From assembly GCF_030817315.1 (NCBI RefSeq), contig NZ_JAUSZF010000001.1, positions 126,501 through 190,500 of the forward strand: a stretch of 64,000 nt of DNA, read 5' to 3'. Below, piece by piece: positions 37,236 through 45,994 of this stretch (within the stretch, counting starts at the first letter, position 1; every line of letters starts with the position of its first letter). The notes below the pieces were generated by a model, which saw only the letters and a program-made list of their open reading frames with translations, had not been told where the DNA came from and searched no databases. Made by a program: the position numbers and the translations under genes. Source of the DNA: Sphingomonas faeni. GTDB taxonomy: Bacteria; Pseudomonadota; Alphaproteobacteria; Sphingomonadales; Sphingomonadaceae.

Positions 37236-38585
37236 GTGGCGATCCGCCTTTCGGTAACCGCCCGGATCGCGCTTCTGTCGATAGCATTGGCGCTGGTCTC
37301 GAATCTTGCGCTGGTCGGCTTCGTCTGGAAGACCACCAGCGCCGATGCGATCGATGCGATCCGCCGCGAAACGACTGAGCAATCGGAAGCCTTGCGCGCG
37401 GTCTGGCGCAGCGGTGGCCTCCCCGCAATCCGCCAGGCGATCGGCAGCGCGGTAGTCCCCGGCGACGTCTCGCTCGTTCTCGCGGTAGTCGATCCGAAGG
37501 GCAGGGCGGTGGTCGGCATCGCCCCCGAACGCCTGGCGGTGCCTCTCCGCGTCACGCAGTTCCGTATCGCACGACTCGGTGCGGACGAACTCTGGTCGGC
37601 GCGCGAGACCGGGTACGCGCTGCACCCGCTCGGCACCTACTGGCTTCTCACCGGCCGCAACCTCGACCTGATTGCCGCCGAGGAACGCGCGATCGAGCGA
37701 GCCCTCGCGGTTGCGGTATTCCTGTCGCTGGCGTTGGGCGTGCTCGGCGGCCTCGTCCTGACGCGGTATGTCGGCCGCCGGCTCGACGGTATTGCGAAAG
37801 CGATCGAAGCAGCCGGAGAGGGCGATCTGTCACGCCGCGTCGACATGATCGCTGGCGGCGGCGATGCGTTCGATCGGTTGGCGGCCCGCCTCAACGTCAT
37901 GCTCGGCAAGCTCGAAGGTGTGATGGCGGAGCTGCGGATCGTTACCGACAGCCTCGCGCACGATCTCCGCTCGCCGCTCGCCCGTCTCCGCACCAAGACA
38001 GAACAGGCGGTATTGATCGCCGACCCCGATGCGCGCGAGGCCGCGCTTGGAGGCTTGCTGGTCGAAACCGATCTCGTCATGCGGATGCTGACGATGGTGA
38101 TCGAGATCAGCCGCTCGGGTTCGGTCTCACGCGACCGCTTCATCGAGGTATCGCCCGCGAACCTCCTCGAAGAGATCGGCGAGCTTTACGCGCCGGTCGC
38201 GGAGGACGCCGGGCTCGTCTTCACGATCGCGATCGACGACCGGCCGCCGCCCATGAAGCTTCACCGCGAACTCATCAGTCAGGCGATCACGAATTTGATC
38301 GACAACGCGCTCCGCCACGGTGCCGGCGGGGGCGAGGTCACGTTGCGCATCGTCCATCAGACCGACGGCGTCGCGATCCAGGTCGAAGACCGCGGCCCCG
38401 GCATCGCCGCCGCCGATCGGGCACAGGCGCTGAAACGCTTCGGCCGCCTCGACAGTGCCCGCTCCACGCCCGGTGCAGGCCTTGGCATGGCGCTTATCGA
38501 AGCCGTCGCGCGCCTTCACGACGGTCGTTTCGAACTCGCGGACAACGCCCCCGGCCTGATCGCCCGCATCGTCCTCCCCCTCTGA
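37236..38585 (+). CDS. Sensor histidine kinase
   Basis: 449 residues from GTG with TTGGGG just upstream. Transmembrane helices at about 10-31 and 155-178 frame a periplasmic sensor of about 120 residues (WKTTSADAIDAIRRETTEQ...). HAMP follows (about 178-230), then HisKA with His242 in SLAHDLRSP, and an HATPase_c domain with the N box NLIDNALRHG, DRGPGI and GAGLGMALI. Orthodox membrane kinase partner of the regulator just upstream. Its sensor domain resembles no ligand-specific class that I recognise. Confidence 0.93.
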   Translation: MAIRLSVTARIALLSIALALVSNLALVGFVWKTTSADAIDAIRRETTEQSEALRAVWRSGGLPAIRQAIGSAVVPGDVSLVLAVVDPKGRAVVGIAPERLAVPLRVTQFRIARLGADELWSARETGYALHPLGTYWLLTGRNLDLIAAEERAIERALAVAVFLSLALGVLGGLVLTRYVGRRLDGIAKAIEAAGEGDLSRRVDMIAGGGDAFDRLAARLNVMLGKLEGVMAELRIVTDSLAHDLRSPLARLRTKTEQAVLIADPDAREAALGGLLVETDLVMRMLTMVIEISRSGSVSRDRFIEVSPANLLEEIGELYAPVAEDAGLVFTIAIDDRPPPMKLHRELISQAITNLIDNALRHGAGGGEVTLRIVHQTDGVAIQVEDRGPGIAAADRAQALKRFGRLDSARSTPGAGLGMALIEAVARLHDGRFELADNAPGLIARIVLPL

Positions 38586-38608
38586 TCCTCTCCCTTGCGG
38601 GGAGGATC
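38584..38608. repeat. Short palindrome after the kinase gene
   Basis: GATCCTCTCC-cttgc-GGGGAGGATC, a near-perfect stem that starts within the kinase stop codon. It resembles one arm of the CCTCTCCCC family at 45885-45988. No U tract follows. Confidence 0.55.
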
Positions 38609-38658
38609 GTCTGAGGCAATCGGTTGACCCCAACCGCCTCCGCGGCGATGCCGTGCAC

Positions 38659-39924
38659 ATGACGACACTCGCCTCCAACCGCCGTATTCTCGCCGCCAGT
38701 CTGGTCGGCACCGCGGTCGAGTTCTACGATTTCTACATCTACGCGACCGCCGCCGCGCTCGTGTTCGGCCCGCTGTTCTTCGCCGGGCAATCCGACTCGG
38801 CGCAATTACTCCTCAGCTACGCGACGTTCGGCCTCGCCTTCGTCGCGCGGCCAGTCGGCGCGGTCGTGTTCGGACACTTCGGCGACCGCGTCGGGCGCAA
38901 GTCCACCTTGGTTGCGTCGCTGTTGCTGATGGGAGGATCGACCGTCGGGATCGCGTTCCTGCCGACCTACGCACAAGTCGGCTGGATCGCGCCGGCGTTG
39001 CTGTGCTTGATGCGGCTGGGGCAGGGGCTAGGCCTCGGCGGCGAATGGGGCGGGGCGGCATTGCTCGCGGTCGAGAACGCGCCGCCGCACCGCAAGAACA
39101 CCTGGGGAATGTTCCCGCCGCTCGGGGCGCCAGTGGGCTTCCTTGCCGCCAACGGGCTGTTCCTGATCATCGGGCTGGTGCTCGACGATGCGCAGTTCCT
39201 TGCCTGGGGCTGGCGGATTCCGTTCCTGCTGAGCGCGATCCTGGTGGGGCTCGGTCTATGGGTACGGCTTAAGCTGACCGAGACGCCCGCCTTCCTCGAA
39301 GCCGAAGCGACCGAGGCGCTGCCCAAGGTACCGATCGCGACGCTCCTTACGAAGCATCTGCGCGCGACGTTGGCAGGCACGTTCGGCGTCATCGCATGCT
39401 TCGCGCTGTTCTACCTCGCGACCGCGTTTGCGCTCGGCTACGGCACCAAGACCCTAGGCTATTCTCGCGAGGCATTCCTGGCGGTCGAACTCGTCGCGAT
39501 CTGGTTTCTTGCAGGCGGCGTGATTGTGGCCAGCGTGCTGGCGGACCGGCATTCCGCCGCGCGGATGCTCGCGATCGGGTTTGCCGGGTGCATCGGCGTC
39601 GGCGCGCTGATGGGGCCGATGCTGGGCTCGGGATCGCTGTTCACGGTGTGGCTGTGGCTGTCGGGCGCGCTGTTCGTGATGGGGTTCGCCTACGGCCCGC
39701 TCGGCGGATGGCTGCCGAGCCTGTTCCCGGCCGGAGTGCGCTACACCGGCGTATCGATGACGTTCAATCTTGGCGGGGTGCTCGGCGGTGCGCTGGCACC
39801 GATCGTGGCGGAGGCGCTGGCGCCGCGCGGGTTGTGGCTGGTCGGCGGGTATCTGATGGCGGCGGGGGTGCTGAGTTTGGGTGGCCTGCTGATCCTAGGC
39901 CGCACCGCCACCGCCAAACGATAG
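38659..39924 (+). CDS. MHS-type MFS transporter
   Basis: 421 residues with about 12 predicted transmembrane helices. Metabolite:H+ symporter (MHS, ProP/ShiA-like) signatures: VGTAVEFYDFYIYA in helix 1 and FGHFGDRVGRKSTL in the 2-3 loop, plus RLGQGLGLGGEWGGA in helix 4. Such proteins import osmolytes, dicarboxylates or shikimate-like acids; the substrate cannot be chosen here. Start taken at MTTLASNRR; a GTG six bases earlier is possible. It is unrelated by function to the neighbours and converges with rsmD on a shared hairpin. Confidence 0.92.
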   Translation: MTTLASNRRILAASLVGTAVEFYDFYIYATAAALVFGPLFFAGQSDSAQLLLSYATFGLAFVARPVGAVVFGHFGDRVGRKSTLVASLLLMGGSTVGIAFLPTYAQVGWIAPALLCLMRLGQGLGLGGEWGGAALLAVENAPPHRKNTWGMFPPLGAPVGFLAANGLFLIIGLVLDDAQFLAWGWRIPFLLSAILVGLGLWVRLKLTETPAFLEAEATEALPKVPIATLLTKHLRATLAGTFGVIACFALFYLATAFALGYGTKTLGYSREAFLAVELVAIWFLAGGVIVASVLADRHSAARMLAIGFAGCIGVGALMGPMLGSGSLFTVWLWLSGALFVMGFAYGPLGGWLPSLFPAGVRYTGVSMTFNLGGVLGGALAPIVAEALAPRGLWLVGGYLMAAGVLSLGGLLILGRTATAKR

Positions 39925-39925
39925 T

Positions 39926-39956
39926 ATGTTCTCCCGCCTGCGCGGGAGAACATTTT
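39926..39956. terminator. Convergent terminator derived from palindrome family C
   Basis: ATGTTCTCCCGC-ctgc-GCGGGAGAACAT, a perfect 12-bp stem followed by TTT on the plus strand; A residues precede it for the minus strand. It starts one base after the transporter's stop and touches the rsmD stop (39955-39957), so it can end both transcripts. Confidence 0.75.
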
Positions 39957-40491
39957 AGGCGGGTCGAAGCAGCGTCAGCCGCGCCTTGCCGTGGACCCGC
40001 GTGGCGTCGACCTCGAAGCCCGCCAGCTCGACGACCTCGGCCTTCGCCGTCTCCAGGCTGATCCACGTCGCCGGCCCGAACCAACCCAGCCGCGACAGCT
40101 TGTCGAGCGCGACCAGCCCGGAACCGGTATTGTACGGCGGATCCATGAGGATCACGTCGAGCGGCGCCGGCGCGGGTCCGAGCGCCATCACCGATGTCGC
40201 GCGGACATCACCGCGGATCTCCAGCTTGGCGAGGTTGGCCTTCAGCGCATCGACCGCCAGCTTGTCTGATTCGACGAACATGCACGTCGCCGCCCCGCGC
40301 GACAGCGCCTCGATCCCGAGCGCCCCGGAGCCTGCGAACAGATCGGCGACCGCCAACCCCTCGAAACTCCCGACCCGGCTGGTCAGCATCGAGAACAATG
40401 TCTCGCGCATCCGGTCCGCCGTGGGACGGGTGGAGTCACCCTTGGGTGCGACGATCGGGCGTCCGCGCCATTGGCCTGCGATGATACGCAT
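39955..40491 (-). CDS. rsmD: 16S rRNA (guanine966-N2)-methyltransferase
   Basis: 178 residues. RsmD methylates G966 of 16S rRNA in the 30S P-site region. The start MRIIAGQWRGR, SAM-binding DLFAGSGALGIEALSRGA (about 50-67), and catalytic DPPY at 117-120 are all present. Its ATG overlaps the stop of the pseudouridine synthase gene (TGATG), a combination common in alphaproteobacteria, so two rRNA-modifying enzymes are made together. Confidence 0.96.
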   Translation of the reverse strand: MRIIAGQWRGRPIVAPKGDSTRPTADRMRETLFSMLTSRVGSFEGLAVADLFAGSGALGIEALSRGAATCMFVESDKLAVDALKANLAKLEIRGDVRATSVMALGPAPAPLDVILMDPPYNTGSGLVALDKLSRLGWFGPATWISLETAKAEVVELAGFEVDATRVHGKARLTLLRPA

Positions 40492-42071
40492 CAGCGCTTC
40501 CCTCCACGTGGAGCACGGGGCGGATGGCCGCGCCCTCCCGACGGACCCTTGCCCGGTGCGGTCGGACGACTGCCACGCTCGGGGCGGGCAGGCGCCTCGC
40601 GCACGGGCCGCGGCTCGGCGCCCGGACGCCCGGCGGCACTGCGAGCGGCACGCTTGTCGAGCGAACCGCGTCCCCGCGAATCATCCGCCTGCGGACGGAA
40701 GCCTCGCGGCTGTTCCTGGCGTTGCACGGTACCGCCCGCACCGACGCGAGACGGCGTAGCGCGTTCCCGCGGCGGCTTGGCCGCGCGGAAGTGCTTGATC
40801 TTCGGGCTCGTGCTCAGTTCCTCGCCGCGATCCGCACGCTCCTGCCGCACATAGGGTTTGGACGTCTCGCCACTCGTGGGCCGGGCATGATGCGTCCCCG
40901 TCGGCCGAGCGGCATTGCGTGCATCCGGCCGCGCCCAGGGATCGTTCACGTCGCCGCGCTGCATGGCGGCCGTCGGGCGGATCCGTTCCGGGCGAGCCGG
41001 CCGCGAAGGCCGATCGGTCGGTACCGCACCATTCGAAAAGCCCGAGCTCGCCGGTGCCGCATACGGGCTGCGAACCGGACTGCGCGCACCACCGGCAGCA
41101 GGCCGCGCACCTGAAACCGGACGCGCACCCGGCGCCGGACGCGACGTGGGAGTAGGTCGCGGCGCATTGCTGCCCCGCTGACTCGACCGTGCGCCGATCC
41201 CGGCCCCGGCACCCGCACTTGCGCTGATACCGATATTCGCACGCGCGCCCGGACCCTCCGGCTTGCCCTTCGCCAGCTCCTTCTGGAACGCGACGACGTC
41301 GTGCTGCAGCACCTCGCCGATCTGCCCCGGTGCAAGATCGCCAAGCACGAACGGACCATAGCGCGTCCGGATCAGTCGCGAGACCTGCAACCCGAGATGC
41401 TCCAGCACGCGGCGGACTTCGCGGTTCTTGCCCTCGGTCAGGATCATTTCGATCCACACGTTCGCGCCGGTACGCCGCTCGATATTGGCGTTGATCGACC
41501 CGTAGCGGACGCCCTCGATCTCGATCCCCTCGATCAGTTCCTCGAGCTGCGGCTGCGTGATGTTACCGTAGGCGCGCGCGCGATAGGCACGCTCGACACC
41601 CGTCGCGGGCAGTTCTAGCTGGCGCTTGAGCCCACCGTCGGTGGTCATCAGCAACAGCCCCTCGGTGTTGAGATCGAGGCGGCCGACCGGGACCAGCCGC
41701 GGCAGTTCGCGCGGCAGGCGGTCGTAGATCGTCGTGCGTCCGGCCGGATCGCGCTCTGTGACGAGCAGCCCGGTCGGCTTGTGGTACAGGAACAGCCGTG
41801 CAGCGCTCGGCGCCTCTACCGGATCGCCATCGACCGTGACGCCGTTGAGATTGCGTAGAATCGTCGCGGGTGTATCGAGAATGGTGCCGTTGAGCGCAAC
41901 GCGCCCCTCGGTGATCATCCGCTCAATATCGCGGCGCGAAGCGATCCCGGCGCGGGCGAGCAGCTTGGCGATACGATCGCCCTTGATTGGTGAAGCACTG
42001 GCTTCGGGGGAGGTTGCAGGCGCGTCGTTCGACGGGCTGGCAGTCGGGTTATCGTCTTTTGAAGTCGTCAT
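40491..42071 (-). CDS. RsuA/RluB/E/F-type pseudouridine synthase with long disordered tail
   Basis: 526 residues from MTTSKDDNPTAS. The S4 RNA-binding domain (about 30-77, RIAKLLARAGIASRRDIE) is followed by the pseudouridine synthase domain with catalytic Asp133 in GRLDLNTEGLL and the conserved KNREVRRVLEHLGL. It most likely makes pseudouridine in 23S rRNA (RluB-like). The catalytic part ends at about 265; the other 260 residues are low complexity in Arg, Pro, Gly, Ala and Ser with repeated RP and GAR motifs and no fold. Such basic tails are common in alphaproteobacterial RluB. The open frame extends to 42728 but this start has the Met closest to the domain. Confidence 0.94.
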   Translation of the reverse strand: MTTSKDDNPTASPSNDAPATSPEASASPIKGDRIAKLLARAGIASRRDIERMITEGRVALNGTILDTPATILRNLNGVTVDGDPVEAPSAARLFLYHKPTGLLVTERDPAGRTTIYDRLPRELPRLVPVGRLDLNTEGLLLMTTDGGLKRQLELPATGVERAYRARAYGNITQPQLEELIEGIEIEGVRYGSINANIERRTGANVWIEMILTEGKNREVRRVLEHLGLQVSRLIRTRYGPFVLGDLAPGQIGEVLQHDVVAFQKELAKGKPEGPGARANIGISASAGAGAGIGARSSQRGSNAPRPTPTSRPAPGARPVSGARPAAGGARSPVRSPYAAPASSGFSNGAVPTDRPSRPARPERIRPTAAMQRGDVNDPWARPDARNAARPTGTHHARPTSGETSKPYVRQERADRGEELSTSPKIKHFRAAKPPRERATPSRVGAGGTVQRQEQPRGFRPQADDSRGRGSLDKRAARSAAGRPGAEPRPVREAPARPERGSRPTAPGKGPSGGRGHPPRAPRGGKR

Positions 42072-42191
42072 GGCGCGGCTGATACTATGGATCGGCGTCC
42101 AGCGCGAAAATATTTGCGACCGTTCGCCGGTAAGCGCGTTAGGACACGCAAGCGTAACGACGATGTGAGCGCACTCGGGGGCCTTTCGGCG

Positions 42192-42623
42192 ATGTTGTTC
42201 GGGAAGAAAAAGCGGCAGATCGTCCGGCTCCTCGTGGTCGAGGATGAACCGCTCGTCGCGTTCGACACCGAATATTTTCTCACCGACGCGAAGTTCACGA
42301 TCGTCGCGACGATCGACCGGGTTGCGGACGGGCTGTCGATCCTCGCGAGCGAGACGGAAATCGACCTGGTGCTGGTCGACGTCAACCTTGCGGACGGCTC
42401 GGGCATAGACGTCGCGCGCGCGGCGCATGCCCGCGGCGTGCCGGTGATGTTCGTGACGGGCAGTTGCCCCGTCGAGGCGACCACGCTCGCCGCCGGCTGC
42501 ATGGCCAAGCCGTACATGCCGCGCGACCTGATCGCCGCGATCGAGGCGATCGAGGCGATGCTCGGCGGCAGCGAGCCGAAGCGCGTCCCGTCGGGCTTCA
42601 CGCTGTTTCCGCAGGCTGCGTGA
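42192..42623 (+). CDS. Single-domain response regulator
   Basis: 143 residues from MLFGKKKRQI. A lone receiver domain: acidic pair ED at 17-18, phosphoacceptor Asp63 in VLVDVNLADGS, Thr/Ser switch at VTG (89-90) and Lys105 in MAKPY. No output domain. Sphingomonads commonly encode this short receiver, for which roles in general stress signalling or chemotaxis-like phosphorelay have been suggested. An upstream Met at 42087 would add 35 basic residues before the receiver fold and has no good SD. No partner kinase is adjacent. It diverges from the pseudouridine synthase. Confidence 0.88.
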   Translation: MLFGKKKRQIVRLLVVEDEPLVAFDTEYFLTDAKFTIVATIDRVADGLSILASETEIDLVLVDVNLADGSGIDVARAAHARGVPVMFVTGSCPVEATTLAAGCMAKPYMPRDLIAAIEAIEAMLGGSEPKRVPSGFTLFPQAA

Positions 42624-42708
42624 CACCGCCCCCATTCCATCGCCTGACGGGTAGCGCATCGCCGATTTGCCGTTAGGGTCCTCCCGAGCAATTGGGAGCG
42701 CAAGTACG

Positions 42709-44040
42709 ATGGACGGAACCGAAGGCAAGCGCTGGAGCGACGGCTTCCGACCTTATGTCGAGAAAGCGCCGCTGGCCGCGCTGGCGCTCGGGATATCGTC
42801 CGGCTTTCCGTATGCGATGATTGGCGCGACGCTGACGACGCGGCTGGCGGCCAGCGGGATTGACAAGAAGACGGTGACGGCATTCAGCCTCGCCTTCCTC
42901 GTCTACAACCTGAAATTCCTGTGGGCATGGGTAGTCGATGGCGTCCGCTTGCCGATCATCGGGAGACTGGGCCAGCGCGTGTCCTGGCTGATCGTGACGG
43001 CCGCGCTCGTCGCCGCGGCGGTAATCCATCTCGCCTTGATCGATCCCGCGGCAAGCATTGCGGCGACGGCGACCGCGGCGATCCTGGTCGGTGCGGCGGG
43101 TGCGACCTTCGACGTCGTGATCGACGCGTTCCGCATCGAGACGCTCGAACCGCGCCAGTTGGGCGTGGGCTCCGGTATGAGCCAATATGGCTGGCGGATC
43201 GGATCGGCGGGTGCTGGCGCACTGGCGCTGGTAGTCGCCGAACGTGCGGGCTGGAGCGCCGCCTATCTGGCGTGCGCGGTCTTCGCATTGCCTGCGGTCC
43301 TGGCGGGCCTCGCGCTCGGTGAACCCGAACGCCGCCGTCCGCCGATCGAGCGCCGCGGTCTTGCCGAAGGCTTCCGTGCAATCTCGGGCCCGTTCGTCCA
43401 GTTCTTTTCACGCGAAGGGGCGTTCGTCGTCCTGGCATTCATTCTTATCTTCAAGGTCGGTGACACGCTCGCCAATCTGACGCTGCGGTTGCTGTTCGAC
43501 GACCTCGGCTTCACCGGCGACGAGATCGCGTTCTACGACGTCGGGATCGGCTTCATCGCGTATCTGGTCGGCATCTTCATCGGCGGCATCCTGTATGCGC
43601 GCATGGGAATGAAGCGATCCGTCTTGCTGTCGCTCGTCCTCATGGGCGTATCGAACCTGTCATTCGCGGCACTTGCGGCCGTTGGGCACTCGAACCTCGG
43701 CATGGCCGCTGCAATCGGCTTCGAGAATGCCGCCAGTGGCTTTGGCGGCGTGGTCGTGATCGCGTATTTTTCCGCCTTGTGCGACCTTCGCTTCACCGCC
43801 GCTCAGTTCGCGCTGATCTCGGCCGCGGCGAGCATCCTGGGGCGGATCGTCACGGGCACGACCGCAGGCGCGTTGATCGAGGCGATCGGCTATGTCGACT
43901 TCTACCTGCTGACCACCGTCCTGGCGCTGCCGGGCGTCGTCCTGTTCTGGTGGATGAGCCGGTCGGGGATGATCGATCGTTCGATCGGCAGCGCGGGCGT
44001 GGAGGGTGAAGGTGACGCCCGCGCTGGTGATCCGGTCTAA
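42709..44040 (+). CDS. AmpG-like MFS transporter
   Basis: 443 residues with about 12 transmembrane helices. The start region (PLAALALGISSGFPYAMIGATLTTRLAASGI) and VGAAGATFDVVIDAFRIE are characteristic of the AmpG/PAT group, which imports GlcNAc-anhydroMurNAc muropeptides for wall recycling. GGGAG lies 11 nt upstream. No ampD, nagZ or ampC is nearby in the window, so muropeptide specificity is inferred from sequence pattern alone. It is convergent with and overlaps the next gene by 4 bp. Confidence 0.85.
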   Translation: MDGTEGKRWSDGFRPYVEKAPLAALALGISSGFPYAMIGATLTTRLAASGIDKKTVTAFSLAFLVYNLKFLWAWVVDGVRLPIIGRLGQRVSWLIVTAALVAAAVIHLALIDPAASIAATATAAILVGAAGATFDVVIDAFRIETLEPRQLGVGSGMSQYGWRIGSAGAGALALVVAERAGWSAAYLACAVFALPAVLAGLALGEPERRRPPIERRGLAEGFRAISGPFVQFFSREGAFVVLAFILIFKVGDTLANLTLRLLFDDLGFTGDEIAFYDVGIGFIAYLVGIFIGGILYARMGMKRSVLLSLVLMGVSNLSFAALAAVGHSNLGMAAAIGFENAASGFGGVVVIAYFSALCDLRFTAAQFALISAAASILGRIVTGTTAGALIEAIGYVDFYLLTTVLALPGVVLFWWMSRSGMIDRSIGSAGVEGEGDARAGDPV

Positions 44041-44489
44041 AGCGTGATCGGGCGCCCCTCGTCGGCAAAGGCGGCGGCGACCGCCGCGGCGCTGGCGAGG
44101 ACGCCGTCGATGCGGCGAACACCGAGCAGGTCGGCCATCAGGTAGCGCGCGGTTTCGGGGGCGGTCTCGACGCGCGCGAGCACCGACAGCATCGCTGACT
44201 CCGCCGGCGTCATCCTCGCACAGCAGCAGGGCGCGATCGCGATCGTGGCGGCCGAGGTGCCGGCAAGGTCCGCCATCAGCGCCCTAATTAGAACGAGCGG
44301 ACGGCGGAAGCCCTGCCCGAACGCGGTGAACATCGTGTGCGAGGCGCGGGCGTCGGCGAGGCCGTGGGCGCCCATCCGCCGCATCGCGAACAAGGCGATT
44401 CGCGCATTTTCACAATGCGGTAGGGCATGCGGCAGCAACGACGTCGCACTGGCGCTCGTCTGCGTCGAATTGGGGCGGGTATCGGTCAT
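44037..44489 (-). CDS. Small sphingomonad-type protein of unknown function (DUF6628-like)
   Basis: 150 residues. A short Ser/Thr-rich N terminus leads into a helical core (RIALFAMRRMGAHGLADARASH, FGQGFRRPLVLIRALMADLA) and the distinctive cysteine cluster IAPCCCARMTPAE near 88-100. From memory this resembles the family called DUF6628, which I cannot verify here. The three adjacent Cys could bind a metal. Its stop overlaps the AmpG-like stop by 4 bp on the opposite strand. Confidence 0.7.
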   Translation of the reverse strand: MTDTRPNSTQTSASATSLLPHALPHCENARIALFAMRRMGAHGLADARASHTMFTAFGQGFRRPLVLIRALMADLAGTSAATIAIAPCCCARMTPAESAMLSVLARVETAPETARYLMADLLGVRRIDGVLASAAAVAAAFADEGRPITL

Positions 44490-44557
44490 TCACGCGACTC
44501 CGTAGTGGTGCCCACAACGTCGCGTGTTGGTTATTGATAGTCAATAGCAATAAGAAC

Positions 44558-45877
44558 TCACTCCGGCGGCTGGCCGTTCGCCGCGAGCACTTCACCGGCA
44601 AGGTAGAGCGAACCGGCTATCAGCACGAGTTGCGGCTGATCGGTATGAGCCGCGATCGACGCCAGCGCCTCGCCTGGCGTAGCCGCGACCCCTGCGGCCT
44701 TTCCGAACGATCGCGCGAGCGTCGCGAGCGCTTCGGGCGCGTGATGTGCGTGGCCTGGGACCGGGATGGCGACGACATGTCCGACCGACGGTGACAGGAT
44801 GCGGACTACCGCCTCGGCATCCTTGTTCGCGAGCATGCCCAAGACCAGCGTCACCGGGCGGCCCTTTGCAAGCGTCCTGAGCGCCCGCGCGACCGGTTGC
44901 GCGGCGTTTGGATTGTGCGCGCCATCAAGCCACAACTCGCTGCCGCCGGGCAATGTCACGAGCAACGGTCCATCCGACAATCGCTGCATACGCGCAGGCC
45001 AGTGCGCCCAGTCGGCCGCGGCGCGCATCGCGGCCTCGGAGATATGCAACACGCCTTGGTGTCGCAGCATGGCGATCGCGAGCGCGAGGTTGCGCGACTG
45101 GTGTGCGCCGACGAGGCGGGGGCGGTTGGTGACGACCGAAAAGCCTTGATCTTCGTACCGAACGGTCGAGCGCGCGGTCTCGCTGGTCCAAGCGACGCCG
45201 CGGGCGAAAACGGGGGCGCCTGCTGCATCGGCGACGGCTGCGATCTTCGCGCGGAGGGCCTTGGGATAGTCCATCGTGACGAGCGGCACGCCGGACTTTG
45301 CGATGCCCGCCTTCTCGCCGGCGATCTCCAGCAGCGTCTCGCCAAGGAAAGACTGGTGGTCGATACCGAGCGCGGCGATGCCGGTGACGATCGGATTGGG
45401 AATGACGTTGGTCGCGTCGAGCCTGCCGCCGAGACCCACTTCGACGATCGTCGCTGCCGCCGGCGTGCGCGCGAAGGCCAGGAACGCGACGGCGGTGGTA
45501 ACCTCGAAGAAGCTCGCCTGCAGGTCGGCAGCCTGGTCGAGGACTTCCTTAAGCAAGGCTGCGAGCAGGTCGTCCTCGATCAGCGATCCGGCGAGGCGGA
45601 TGCGTTCGTTGAAGCGGACGAGGTGCGGGGAGGAATAGACGTGGACGCTGTGCCCCGCGGCCTCGATCGCGGCGCGCAGGAACGCGCAGGTCGAGCCCTT
45701 GCCGTTGGTGCCGGCAACGTGGAACACCGGGGGAAGGTTCAGGTGAGGATCGCCAAGGCGGCGCAACAGTGCAGTGATACGCTCGAGGCCAAGGATATCG
45801 GCGCCGGGCGACAGCGCAGTCAGGCGGTCGAGCTGGGCTTGTACCGCTGGGGACGAAGAAACGGCATGGTCGGGCAT
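44558..45877 (-). CDS. folC: Dihydrofolate synthase / folylpolyglutamate synthase
   Basis: 439 residues from MPDHAVSSSPA. FolC adds Glu to dihydropteroate (dihydrofolate synthesis) and extends the polyglutamate tail. ATP-binding P-loop GTNGKGST is at 56-63, YSSPHLVRFNERI follows, the catalytic-site VGLGGRLDATN is at about 150-160, and WLDGAHNPNA lies near 335. The start is immediately downstream of the family E palindrome, whose purine arm (GGAGGGGAGAGGGAG) provides the likely SD about 7 nt before the ATG. Downstream of accD in the operon. Confidence 0.95.
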   Translation of the reverse strand: MPDHAVSSSPAVQAQLDRLTALSPGADILGLERITALLRRLGDPHLNLPPVFHVAGTNGKGSTCAFLRAAIEAAGHSVHVYSSPHLVRFNERIRLAGSLIEDDLLAALLKEVLDQAADLQASFFEVTTAVAFLAFARTPAAATIVEVGLGGRLDATNVIPNPIVTGIAALGIDHQSFLGETLLEIAGEKAGIAKSGVPLVTMDYPKALRAKIAAVADAAGAPVFARGVAWTSETARSTVRYEDQGFSVVTNRPRLVGAHQSRNLALAIAMLRHQGVLHISEAAMRAAADWAHWPARMQRLSDGPLLVTLPGGSELWLDGAHNPNAAQPVARALRTLAKGRPVTLVLGMLANKDAEAVVRILSPSVGHVVAIPVPGHAHHAPEALATLARSFGKAAGVAATPGEALASIAAHTDQPQLVLIAGSLYLAGEVLAANGQPPE

Positions 45878-45884
45878 TCTAGGC

Positions 45885-45988
45885 TCCCTCTCCCCTCCGG
45901 GGGAGAGGGCTGGGGTGAGGGGCAGTTCCAGGCGGCGTCCTGCTTGGCAGCCCCTCACCCCGACCCTCTCCCCGGAGGGGAGAGGAAG
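45885..45988. repeat. Intergenic palindrome, family E (CCTCTCCCCTCCGGGGGAGAGG)
   Basis: Both arms are self-complementary (ctccctctcccctccggggg and accctctccccggaggggag) and pair with each other via ggctggggtgaggggc/agcccctcacccc. It fills the accD-folC spacer; read on the minus strand, its last arm serves as the purine run before folC. Confidence 0.85.
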
Positions 45989-45994
45989 TAGAGA

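Noticed and set aside
42072..42728. Extension of the pseudouridine synthase upstream to 42728
   Set aside because: The region is the single-domain regulator gene on the other strand; the synthase N terminus begins just before its S4 domain at 42071.
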